Shown piece after piece: positions 51,421 through 61,902 of a stretch of 64,000 bases of DNA; the first letter of the stretch is position 1; the number at the start of each line of letters is the position of its first letter. This DNA is from Dirofilaria immitis. Taxonomy: Eukaryota; Nematoda; Chromadorea; Rhabditida; Onchocercidae. A program made the position numbers and the translations under genes. The notes beneath the pieces are model-generated. The model worked only from the letters and a program-made list of their open reading frames with translations, was not told where the DNA came from and made no database searches. The stretch covers positions 4,714,501 to 4,778,500 of the forward strand of contig JAKNDB010000087.1 in the NCBI GenBank assembly GCA_024305405.1. The letters are read 5' to 3'.

Positions 51421-52031
51421 CAGTTTTTTATTGTTTTTATTTCGATTTATATTGCCTTATGAATTCATTTTCCTATTATACGCTCCAAATATCAAAGAAT
51501 TTTCCAATAATCTTCCGGAAAAAACATAGAATGTTTCCACCACAAAATTTCAGCCTGGTATCAAAATCACTTCCGCTCGAAACAGTGCATAGCTGAACAA
51601 TTTTCATACAAAGGAATTCCTTCATAGGTAAACTGATCTTTACAATTAATTTTAGTGATCCAAGCCAGAGAAAATGTCATATCTGATGAACTATTTAGAT
51701 TATATTTTCTTATGTTTATTGCTCGATGTAAAATCACAAGTGATAAAAGATACTTTTCAATTTGTTTCAATCCACTATATAATCACTTGATGCATTATGG
51801 TGGAGGCATTAACTACTAATCTTCCATTACAAGATTATAGAAAATGAATAAGAAAAAGAACTCTTAAGATTTTACAGTACAACGTAAATCAAAGAACTTT
51901 AACAATATGCTGCACGTTATTCTTCTGAAAAAATTTGCTCATTTCCTTCTTTAAACTGAATAGAAAAACAGATCAACAATTTATTCAAACACGACAGAGC
52001 TAAACAAAAAAATTATAAACAAGAAATAATA
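51421..52031. other. Region between convergent CCCH and PUM3-like genes
   Basis: Holds the 3' ends of both transcripts. No coding motif is recognised; open frames at 51411-51596 (+) and 51567-51770 (-) look like chance. Confidence 0.45.
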
Positions 52032-55000
52032 TTATTTCAATTTTTGCATTAATATTGTAGCTCCTTTTGTATGATACCTTTCTACTGCTGCTAAACACAA
52101 CGTATTTCTTACCAATTCTCGAATATGTTGCGATGCATTTTCGAGAATATGAAGAAGTATGAAACATCCCTTGTTACATGACAGCTGAAATTAATATCTC
52201 AATATGAATAATTAAGGAAAAACAAAGTCTCTGTCATCATTTTTGCTACAGATGTAGTTTAACTTAGAACCCAGAAATATGCAAATATCTGTCTGAAAAC
52301 TATGAAATAAAAATTTGAAATACAAATTACTATGATTAATTGACTAGCAGTTATTGGAAAAAAATGAAAAATAAATTACCCAAGATAATAATTGATTTTT
52401 GCACCGTTTCACAATAAAGTCACCGAGTTTAATGTCAAATTTAGAATCACTTTTTAGCAGTTTGGAAATTACGAAATGTGCTTGAGGATGTTCAACTGGA
52501 TGAAGTTGTTCGCCGTCACAGGGTATGAATTCCCGGTCGCATATTGAAGCAATCGCATCGTAGCAGGCTGCACGATCTTCCATATTCACTTTTCGATCGA
52601 AAAATCCAAATCAGCTAAAAAATAAACTTCTAAAGATAGCGTATATGAAACCCTTTTTAAGACTTTATCACCACTGAAACCACTGAAAAAGAATTTAATT
52701 TATGCAGTTAAGCAAGGTAAGATAGATGTAATGCGTTTTCTCTTGTTACAAGGTGCTGATACTAGAGTGGTCAAACATAGTCTCAAATCTTCTATTTAAG
52801 TAGTATAAATTAATAATGCATCTGCAAGAAAATATATGGAATAGATATCATTTAACTCTACTTTTAATCTGTTATATATCAAAAAATTTTGATATAACAC
52901 TTATTACAATTAATACAAGTATTACGGTTAGTAAGGATAGAGAAAATAAGCGGAACAGCAAGTTTAATTATTACAAAACATTTCGATTTTAAAAATCAGT
53001 TCAACGACTAGCAGAATTATTGCATATTAAACGTACTTGGAGCCTCTAGAATATCCAAAACAAGTAATGATGCATGATTCTCAAAAAGTAAAGCATTCAT
53101 ATTTGCTGCAAAATAATTACAAAACGGCTTCTGAATATATGAAAATAATTCTGCATAACGTAACTTGGGATCCTTTTTGCTATATGGATTTCCATCTCCC
53201 TGAAACATTTATCCTAAGAATCATAATTTAAGCTAAATATTTTTTATGATATAAACGAAAAAATTTTTGATTATAGATACACTTGGCTTTTATTATTGAG
53301 ACATGTTCAAAATAATATTAGCATCAATTATGTACTAACTGCTTTGTAAATTGCTATTTGTGACGCTGAACAGAAGCGAGGATCTCTTGGATGAATTAGA
53401 TGATGCATAACTTTTATACCATAAGTACTTTTAACAATTTCACCAATGTTATTCAATAGTTCCTGGAAAGCTATATTTCGAATAGCCATTTTTAGAATAA
53501 CTAAATTAATTATGAAACTTTTAAAACTATTTCGAGCATTTTTCACCTGTAATAAAGCGAAGATTTAGAGACACACATCGATTTTTTCTCATCATTTCAA
53601 ATTTCATAGTAAGATTAAATAACAAAAATTATAAAAAAGTCAACCTTTAAAAGATATTTATCAATCAACACTGTATCATCTAAGGTATCGAAAACAGCAA
53701 TCAAAAAACGATGTGCAAACTCTTCCAAGCAAGTTCTCGCTACTAATCCTTTGAAATTTCTCAGCATTACCTATAATGAGCGCTTGATCTCTAATATGAA
53801 ATGAACCGGAAGCAAAAAATTGTCTCACTAATATAGCCATGCTTCACACATCCACATGTTCTAACTCTTTTTCTTTAAAATGAATAACCTTTCTCGATTT
53901 CGCAGAGCTATTCCATAAACATTTCATTGCTGTACGCACGCCATCGTTCGTATGAATAATCTAAAACATGGCAATTTCCTCTAAAAATTTATATCTCAAT
54001 TTTTATAGCCTGTCTCGAATGTTAGCAAAAAGTTTTCATGTTTTCTTTCTTTTCTCACCTTATCATGTTATTGTTTTCTCTCTTTATTTCCATATCAAAC
54101 TATAGAAATAAAACATTTACAAAACCTAAACTCGCAAGTACTATTACAAGATTAAAAGATGGCCTTACCTGAGGTATGCACAGTTTTAGCGAATCAATCA
54201 TTTCTTGCAACTGTTTGCTATCAGCAAATTCGAAAAAATCACTCAATAAACGATGAGTTAGACTTAATTTTATTTGGGGTCTACAAATAAGCAACATGAT
54301 TTATAAGCAATAAATTTGTCGCCAAAACATTGAGGTGAAAAGAAAAACAATTCAACCAAAATTAATTAGTCTTATGCATTTTCTTAAACTGTCTAACCGA
54401 AACATAAACAAATAATTACTTGTCCACGACATCAATAAGGATATTTTCAAGATATTTGACAACTGATGATTTTCTGCTTGGACAATCGGCTATTATTTCT
54501 TTTAGTGTGCGAATTTTGCTATCGGAACTCTAAAATACACTAGAAATTTACATTTAAAGATACATCAATTTCAAAGACTCTATCAAGTTTCCATCGGAAT
54601 TTTGAATCGTTCACTGAAAAAAAAAGTGAAAAGAATAATAAATAAACTGATTTTAAAATAAGCGAAATCCACTCCATAAAATTCAATGGTAATGCTGTGT
54701 CGTTGTTGCGCATTTGCATAATCATTGTAGGCTAGCTCTAAAACTTGTGCTGCTGATGATATGCGTAACAGTGAAACACAGTGACCTCGAAACGCATCAA
54801 ATATTGTTTTACGTTGTGTCGCAGATCTAAATTAAAGCATTAAATATTCAACATGAAATAATTTTGCCACGAAATTCATATAAACCATTCAATATTACAA
54901 TATACTGAAATACTAAAAGTAGGTTAATGTGCTCAAGATTTCCAGAAAGTAAAAGACATGAAAAGTAAATATTCATGCTCCTACAAATTGTTTGCGGAAC

Positions 55001-56370
55001 GGATTTCTCAATTACTTCGAACCGTTCCAATCTACTATTAGAGACTACCTGAATAAGAGTTTAAGAAAGTTAGATATTAAAGAGACATTAAAAAAAAAAA
55101 CTTTAACTAAAATTCAAATCTTTGGAAGGCGTACATTTTCAAACTTTTACAAAAATTCAATATTTATGCTTTTACTTGAAATGAGCAGTACTTAGAAGCG
55201 CAACTACTAACATGACTAAAAATTCTTCGCATTCTTCACTTCTTGAGAAGTTTCACCATCAATGCAATAAATTCACTAAACAGGAATTTAGCAAAAGCAT
55301 ACCCATGTTTAAGCATTTTCATGATGAAAAACGAGCATATTTTGATTTTGTCATACGGATGATCTCTGGTATAAGTTCTTCAAAAATGGCACTTCGTACA
55401 TTACTCCCTCCATTTGTTACTACGCATTCCACAATTCGGCATGTATCGTGTGCGAAAATTAATTCTTTTACCTTTCCTTTCACTATACCAAAATTTCAAT
55501 GGCCAACTTTTCCCGTTCAGTTTCATTGGTTTTTCCACTACAAATGTTGATTTGACTATAGCAGTAACAGTCACAGTTTTTTGCAAATTATTTAAAAATA
55601 AATTGAAACCAACAGATTCTCTTAGAAAATGGAAAAGTAGAGCAAAAGCCACAAAAGAACTACCAACGTAATTTCTCCCATAGATGCTTGCACTTAAGTA
55701 CCAGGTCGAAATTTGATTTATGTTTCCTTCGTAATTTTCGAATATACATTTTACGTTCTTTCTTTGGCATATTTAACAATCTTTCTTTCACTTTTCGAGT
55801 TATCTGAAACGCGAGAAAATACATAATTTCAAACCTTTCTTATAAAATGATTATATGAAAATGATATAATCGAACTGAAGTCAAATATTGGAAAAAAAAA
55901 GAAAAAATTCACTTTGTTTAGGACAAACCATTTTCCCATATTCATAAGGTAATGATGTTGATAAAGACTAAAACGATGATAACAATAATTAAATTAGCTC
56001 AGCATTAACGCACTCATTAATCTTAATAACTGAACGGGTTTATGAACCTGCAACTTTCTTTTCCCATTCGCTGGTCGGATTTTCTCACAATCAATTTTTA
56101 GCAATTCTCTTTTTCTTGATTTTTTTGTCTTTTTCCCTTCAGAGTTTGCTATTGGAAGTTTCATTCTTGAATTCATAGAAGTTTCCTGCTTAATTTCTTC
56201 CGTTTCTGTAGTTTCATTGTGATTATCTCCTACTGTCAAATGCATTGGCATATTCTTCCTTCCTGAATTCTTAGCTTTAGATTTTGAAGTTATAAACAAA
56301 TCTGGCGAAGTTCTCGATTTATCTTCTTTTTCATGATAATGCTTCTGCCAGGACTAGCTGTTGATGGCAT
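52032..56370 (-). CDS. PUM3 / PUF6-like pumilio-repeat ribosome-assembly protein
   Basis: Nucleolar RNA-binding protein of the PUM3/Puf6 branch, needed for 60S subunit maturation. The N-terminal exon starts MPSTASPGRSIIMKK and is basic (KKTKKSRKRELLK). Next comes NMPKKERKMYIRKLRRK with KCKHLWEKLR. The PUF repeats follow: IVECVVTNGGSNVRSAIFEE and TKSKYARFFIMKMLKHG; SAAQVLELAYNDYANAQQRH; LTHRLLSDFFEFADSKQL; HTNDGVRTAMKCLWN; HRFLIAVFDTLDDTVLIDKY; STYGIKVMHHLIHPRDPR. The C-terminal CPL-type part has LLFENHASLLVLDILEA, HPVEHPQAHFVISKLLKS and a last exon with CNKGCFILLHILENASQ, ending at a stop at 52032. The same order is seen in human PUM3. A 3' splice site TTTCAG lies three bases before the ATG, suggesting spliced-leader addition. 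One A is missing at about 56327-56331, and several later exons also need small frame corrections. Confidence 0.9.
52629..52803 (+). pseudogene. Ankyrin-repeat fragment inside a PUM3 intron, opposite strand
   Basis: A 57-codon open segment whose end reads KKNLIYAVKQGKIDVMRFLL followed by LQGADTR, a good fit to one ankyrin repeat. It then runs to a stop, and no neighbouring repeat or start codon is visible. It is a fragment nested in the intron between two PUM3-like exons and on the other strand. Confidence 0.5.
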
Positions 56371-56376
56371 GATCTG
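56371..56376 (-). promoter_or_regulatory. Probable trans-splice acceptor of the PUM3-like gene
   Basis: The minus strand reads GTATTTCAG followed by ATC and the ATG at 56370. A consensus acceptor this close to a start codon, with no cis exon seen to feed it, is typical of nematode spliced-leader addition. Confidence 0.55.
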
Positions 56377-56490
56377 AAATACATTAATAATATCAAGCAC
56401 ATCGCCTATAAAAAGACTTCAAGTCACAAAAAATCAAATAAAATTCTGAAATTTCGTAAATAATTTTCAAAAAAAAGCCTATAAAAGATT

Positions 56491-57150
56491 TCAAAAGTTC
56501 AGACCGAACACGGTTATAAGCTCTTCATGGCTCTTGTCAGTTATTGTAGAGACAATTCGTATATCTCACAATACAGTTGCGACTATCTTCCTAAAATTCA
56601 TAAAATGGGAATAAATTTCAGGCATTCTACTTACTGTTAGTTTTACCCTTTTATCAAACACCTTCATTCTTTCCAAATCGGGAGCAAATGATACTCGCTT
56701 TTTTTGCTTCCGGAAGATTAGTACTATCCTTCCCATGTCTTTTACGAGTACATTCTTTTTCTCGTTGTTTACTTTCTGCCTGTAAAATAATATAAGAGTG
56801 AGTAAAACTTGCAAGAAGCATTTCTCATTCTCTGTCATTCTGTGTCCAAAAATATACACTGATTTCTTCCTCATATTAAAAACTGCACGCGTTTTAAAAA
56901 AAAATTACAATAAAATCAAAGTCTACTCGATAACAAATCAAATTCCAATGATTGTTGTTACTAATATATGAGATAAAAAGAAAAAGAGGATGTAAAAAAT
57001 TTAAGAGTCATCTATCTATTATCCTTACCCAAGATTTTCTTGCTGCATTCTTGATACCGTTTAACATCGATTCCTTCCTGTATTTACCCTCCTTGCTCGA
57101 AGCACTCTTCTTTCCTTTCTCTTTCTTCAATTTCATATTTATCTGTTTTC
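56491..57150 (-). CDS. Basic protein C-terminus with PP1-docking motif, RRP1-like
   Basis: Minus-strand exons 57150-57029, 56779-56635 and about 56526-56491, all phase-compatible. The first is Lys-rich (KLKKEKGKKSASSKEGKYRK, then MLNGIKNAARKSW). The second is basic with REKECTRKRHGK, and then, after a small frame change in the A run near 56702-56708, KKRVSFAPDLERMKVFDKR; KKRVSF is a classical RVxF protein-phosphatase-1 docking motif. The third reads SHEELITVFGLNF and stops. RRP1B proteins end in a similar basic, RVxF-bearing tail, so a 60S-assembly factor of the RRP1 family is a reasonable guess. The conserved N-terminal Nop52 domain was not found upstream, so this stays tentative. Confidence 0.45.
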
Positions 57151-58384
57151 CTGCAAAGCAACTACCCCTACCTATTATATGTTAAAACCATTAAACCGCC
57201 GCCGCGACCAAATGTGGTTTGCTCTAAGTCTGGTTTGCTCTAAATAAAATCACGTTGCGTCATTAAGATCCGCAATGAAAATAATTATTCCTCTTTTGAT
57301 ATTTCCTACATATGTATAATTAGCTCACAGAGAGGTGGTGTGCCGTTTATATATTATGAGTGGAAATATTATTTAAAGGCAATGGCATTCAAGATTCCAT
57401 ATAAAAATTTTAAGTTGTGTAGAGAGTTTCACATAGATTTCCATTTGGTCAGATGAGAAATATGACATTGTTTATAGCATTATTATTGTTCATCGTCTGG
57501 ATCTTTTATGTATATGCCCATATGCTCTGAGCAATCTATAACTTATCCATCTTTCATTTTGCTATTAATCGCGAAAATATAACATTAAAGTCGATAAGAA
57601 TTGCCGCTGAATCATTTGTTTCTCGACGTCTTACAATTTAAGTCAGATTTCAAGTTTTGATCAAGCATACACCAGTGATAGTTAGCTGGCTTTGAGTGAT
57701 ATTGGTGATCTTATAGATTTCAAAAATCCTTTTATTCCTGAGATTATAATTAATTTACGCTATTTGATGTTGCTTCGATGGTTGAATATTTCGATGTTAG
57801 CTTACAAACAAATTCACTCATTTTAAACTGTTTGTAATCTTTTAATCAATTCCGGTACAACCAATATTTTACTTTATATTCGCTAATACAATTTAGATAT
57901 TTCGGTAAAATTAACGGTGCATTTGTGTGAAAAGAATAAATTGATTGTCAGTTAGAGAACCATTGGTAAAGTTTCAAGAAGCATAAAGTTGAAGACATCA
58001 TTTAAAAATAGAAGTCGGAACAATTTTACTATGACTTATAGAATTAAACAGTAAGCTTGGTATAGGTTTAAAAATTGATTTCAGATAAGTTAGTCTAATT
58101 TTAATTTTATTCTTTTCAACTTAATTTTTGTATATCGAATCTCATACTCTCAGATTTTTCATATTTACATATAAATTTTAATGTGAAATAATTCAGCAGT
58201 TTATTGATTTTTTAAGCTGTAATTTTCTTGATACCTTCTGATAAAGACATTATATTAGAAGGGCGAAAAAGTCAAGAAAAATGAGATCGTTTTTCTTCTT
58301 TCAATTATCTTTAATCGAAATTTTATGCATTCCTTTTTTTGAGTTCATTTTCAGTTGTATCTATCAAGTTTTGGAAGTTTTAGA
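57151..58384. other. Region between divergent genes, upstream exons unresolved
   Basis: Should contain the 5' part of the RRP1-like gene (-) and the promoter of the SLC35F6-like gene (+). A short GC-rich spot (CCGCCGCCGCGACC, 57197-57210) and two copies of TGGTTTGCTCTAA (57213-57242) occur here. No exon was firmly placed. Confidence 0.4.
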
Positions 58385-61300
58385 ATGGTGAATGTTGATA
58401 GAAATCAAGTATTAAAACCACTGCTGCTTGGCCTGACGATGGTAATCACAGGATCGGTAAATACTATTGCTGCAAAGTAAGTGTTGTTGCAGGATTTGTA
58501 AGTTTAAATTTTAATTTTGGAAATTCTTATTGCTACTTAAAATTTCATTCAGTTTTTGTACCGACTATCATATCTTATAATGATACTGTCAGCAAAAGTA
58601 TTATGCATCTTTTCATGTTTCACATGCTGTGATATGCTTGCCAGAGCCCTTAAAATTTTTTCCTACTCTGTTTCCTTTTTTCTACCTTTATAGATAAATA
58701 ATTAACTGAAGAACTTATTGTACGATTAAATTGGTTAGATTGTACAAAATAAGAATAGTGACGAGGAATGAAATTTTTGCTTTAAATTCTCAACATTGCA
58801 GATGGGCTGATAGCATGAAAGTTGATGGTAAATATTTCAATCATCCATTCGTTCAGGTACATTTTTAGGCTTATGAAATTTGGAATTATGTTTAAATTTG
58901 TTTAATTTGTTGAATGATTTTTTTCACTTTACTAGTAAAAAACCGAGCTGATTGAAGGGATAAGGATTGATTAAATGAATGAATTTTTTATTATCAGTTA
59001 AAATGTAGTAATGAATGAATTTTTCTTATTATCAATTAGAACGTATTATTACCAATTTCTCACAAGAATTTTATAAAGTTTTTTTTTGAATGAAAATATA
59101 GTGTGTCGTTCATTATTTATATGCCGTGTCTTTAAATTTTAAACTTCAGACTTCAATTTACCTTATAAAATTGGTTGGATAGGCTTGCGTGGTATATTTT
59201 TATTCTCAGAGCTGCCACTTTTTAATGGAATATTTAGCATCAACGACATTTTTCTTTAATGTATTAGAAGTTTAACGGATATTATTTTTAGGCGATTTGT
59301 ATGTTTGTCGGTGAACTATTATGCTTATTTGTCTATATTTTTGGACGTTATATTCAAAATCACCGTGCACCAGATAATGGTGAAAGCAATGGAAACGGTA
59401 TATCTACTCATAGTTTAGAACAAATTTCCCGAAATTCAATCCATGGATATTCATTATACCAGCATTTTGTGATGTTGTTGCTACTTCGATAATGTATATT
59501 GGCCTAAATCTTACGCAGGCGTCATCGTTTCAAATGTTAAGAGGTCAGTTCCGTAGTATTCTCTTGTCTCTTTTGTCCTCCACTTATGTTTTCTTTTCTC
59601 ATACGTTTACCTTTCATAATTTATTGTTTGTTTTGATTGTGCAGGAACTGTAATGTTTTTATAATACTTAATTCGACATTACTATTTCTCGCCTTCACTG
59701 CTATACTGCTTTACGTAAAATATATTTTGTTTCAGGTTCGGTGATCATATTCACTGGTCTCTTTTCAGTCGCTTTTTAAGGTTACATTTACAAGTTTTCC
59801 ACTGGTTAGGTATAAGCTTTGTTACCATTGGTCTTGTCATTGTCGGAATTAGCGATATTATTTTAGATAAAAACTCTAAACATGATATCAATGGAATTAT
59901 TACAGGTTTTGTTCATTATTTGAAAAAGAAAAGATTGATGAAATTCCAGAAAAAAAAATGAATGGGATACACTCCTTAATTTATAGATAATAAATAAATC
60001 AGAAAAACACAGTGTTTAGAATTTCTCTGCTTATCGTCCAAAAAGTTTAACGAACATAACTTTTTTCTTGTATATCTTCTTATGCCTATACATAGGTATA
60101 TAATGTTAAAAAAATCTTATCATCATCATAATTAATTTTCGAATTTTAAAACTAACTGCAGAAAGAATATGCTGTGGTAATCTCGAATAGTATATTTAAA
60201 ATGAATACATCATAAGATATTAATATTGCACTTGATTTATCAAATTCGGAACATTTTCTTTAACATAGTTGGTTAAATAGGAAACGCTTTCGGTGATATT
60301 GGTGGAGCTGCAACCCAATAATTAATAATTTCTGCTTTGGGACGATCAAATACTAATGAAATGTAGTCTTTAAGATGCCATTTTTGCATCAGTATCGGAA
60401 AAATTTCAATTTACCAAATTACGAGTTATTTATATGGCGACTAAAGAATGATTTATCTTAAAATCTTTCGGTATACATTTTCTAGGCGATTTGCTGATCA
60501 TTATTGCTCAAATTATAGTAGCAATTCAAATGGTCGTTGAACAAAAATTCGTCACTGAATTTAATGCACCACCTTTATTTGTTGTAGGTTTGGAAGGTTT
60601 GTTATTCAGATGCTGATTTTTGCTTGAAATTTTTATACCACTTTTGATTTTCTGATTGTTTTTATTGTATGTGGAATTACGTATGTGGTTAACTAAATAT
60701 AAATTGTCTATCTATCTGCTAAACCAATTATTGTAGGTCTGTTCGGCCTAACAATTTTGGTATTTTTGTTATTCCCAATGTATTACATAAAAGCGTCCAC
60801 TTTTTCAACAAATCCGCATCACCGCCTAGAGGATATATTCGATGCATTTAAACAAGTAAAAAGTAATCCATGGATTGGATGTGCGCTGCTGCTTACCATG
60901 ATCAGGTGAGTTAATAATTATATAGTTGGTTTCTAAACAGGACTTGATAAGAATTATTAAATTAATTGATAGCTGGAAACATATTTTCAAGCAAGAGACA
61001 TTAGTAAGTTATTATTTTAGTATATTAGTAAGTTATTTTAATAGATCTGTTACCACCCTATTTCACTCTAGTATGATGATCCTCATATCTGATATGTGCT
61101 TCATCAAAACTTTCGATTTTGTTTCATTTTATTAACGATTATTTCTCGTTAAATGAAAGACAAAATAATGATCATTATAAAAGAGTCATCCATAGATTGA
61201 CTAAATTGTTGTTTTTGCTCCTACTCTTTCATTTGTAGAATTTATATGTCAGTAATCTATCATTTGGTCATTTTTCCCTGCATAGTCAATCTTATCTATC

Positions 61301-61902
61301 AACAAATTTTCTCTAGCATTGCGTTTTTCAATTTTGCTGGTGTTTCTGTTACCAAAAATCTATCAGCGACGACGAGGATGGTACTTGACAGTATTCGAAT
61401 TTTATTCATTTGGGTAGTTTCAATTCCATTTTTTGGCGAACACTTCATTCCTTTACAGGTACATGATTTAACTTTGATGCCTTTTTATTAATGTTAATTT
61501 AAAATTGAGAGATAGACAGTTTGATGCATTAGGATATTATTTTTATCTTCTATATTTCTTCAGCTGCTTGGATTTGCATTGCTCATTCTTGGAATGTTTA
61601 CATATAATGATATCTTTTTGGACCTAATATACGCCAAAAAGTAAGTTTTGTTTGTTATTATGAAAAAACTGATTAATTTTTCAAAAAGAAAATATGCTTC
61701 TTTAGATCATTTGGCGCCAAACATGTCTAATTTTTGTCTTTGCTAGTTTATTCTTTTATTTTATTTTATTTTATTTTATTTTATTATAAGAAAGCGTTTG
61801 TACATCAGTTGCTTCTTCAAAGAAATGCAAGATGATAAACTTGTTTGTTTTTAAATATTTTTTGTTTTTAGATACTACCTCTTATCACCAATAATTGGTT
61901 AG
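58385..61902 (+). CDS. SLC35F6-like nucleotide-sugar-transporter family protein
   Basis: Multi-pass membrane transporter of the drug/metabolite superfamily; the human relative SLC35F6 is reported in lysosome and mitochondria and its substrate is not firmly known. Exons: 58385-58476, 58802-58856, 59292-59543, 59736-59905, 60486-60596, 60737-60905, 61317-61458, 61564-61640 and 61872-61902, with every junction in phase. Product about 366 residues, close to the 371 of human SLC35F6. Marks: VITGSVNTIAAKWADS, HPFVQAICMFVGELLC, IPAFCDVVATSIMYIGLNLT, ASSFQMLRG, IIAQIIVAIQMVVEQKFV, FNFAGVSVTKNLSATTRMVL and LLGFALLILGM. Two single-base losses are implied, at 59424-59430 and 59773-59777; both restore the family sequence. 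The ATG follows TTTTAGA, a possible trans-splice acceptor. Confidence 0.93.
61752..61785. repeat. (TTTTA)n microsatellite in the last SLC35F6-like intron
   Basis: About six tandem copies of a TTTTA unit, followed by ATAAG. Confidence 0.9.
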
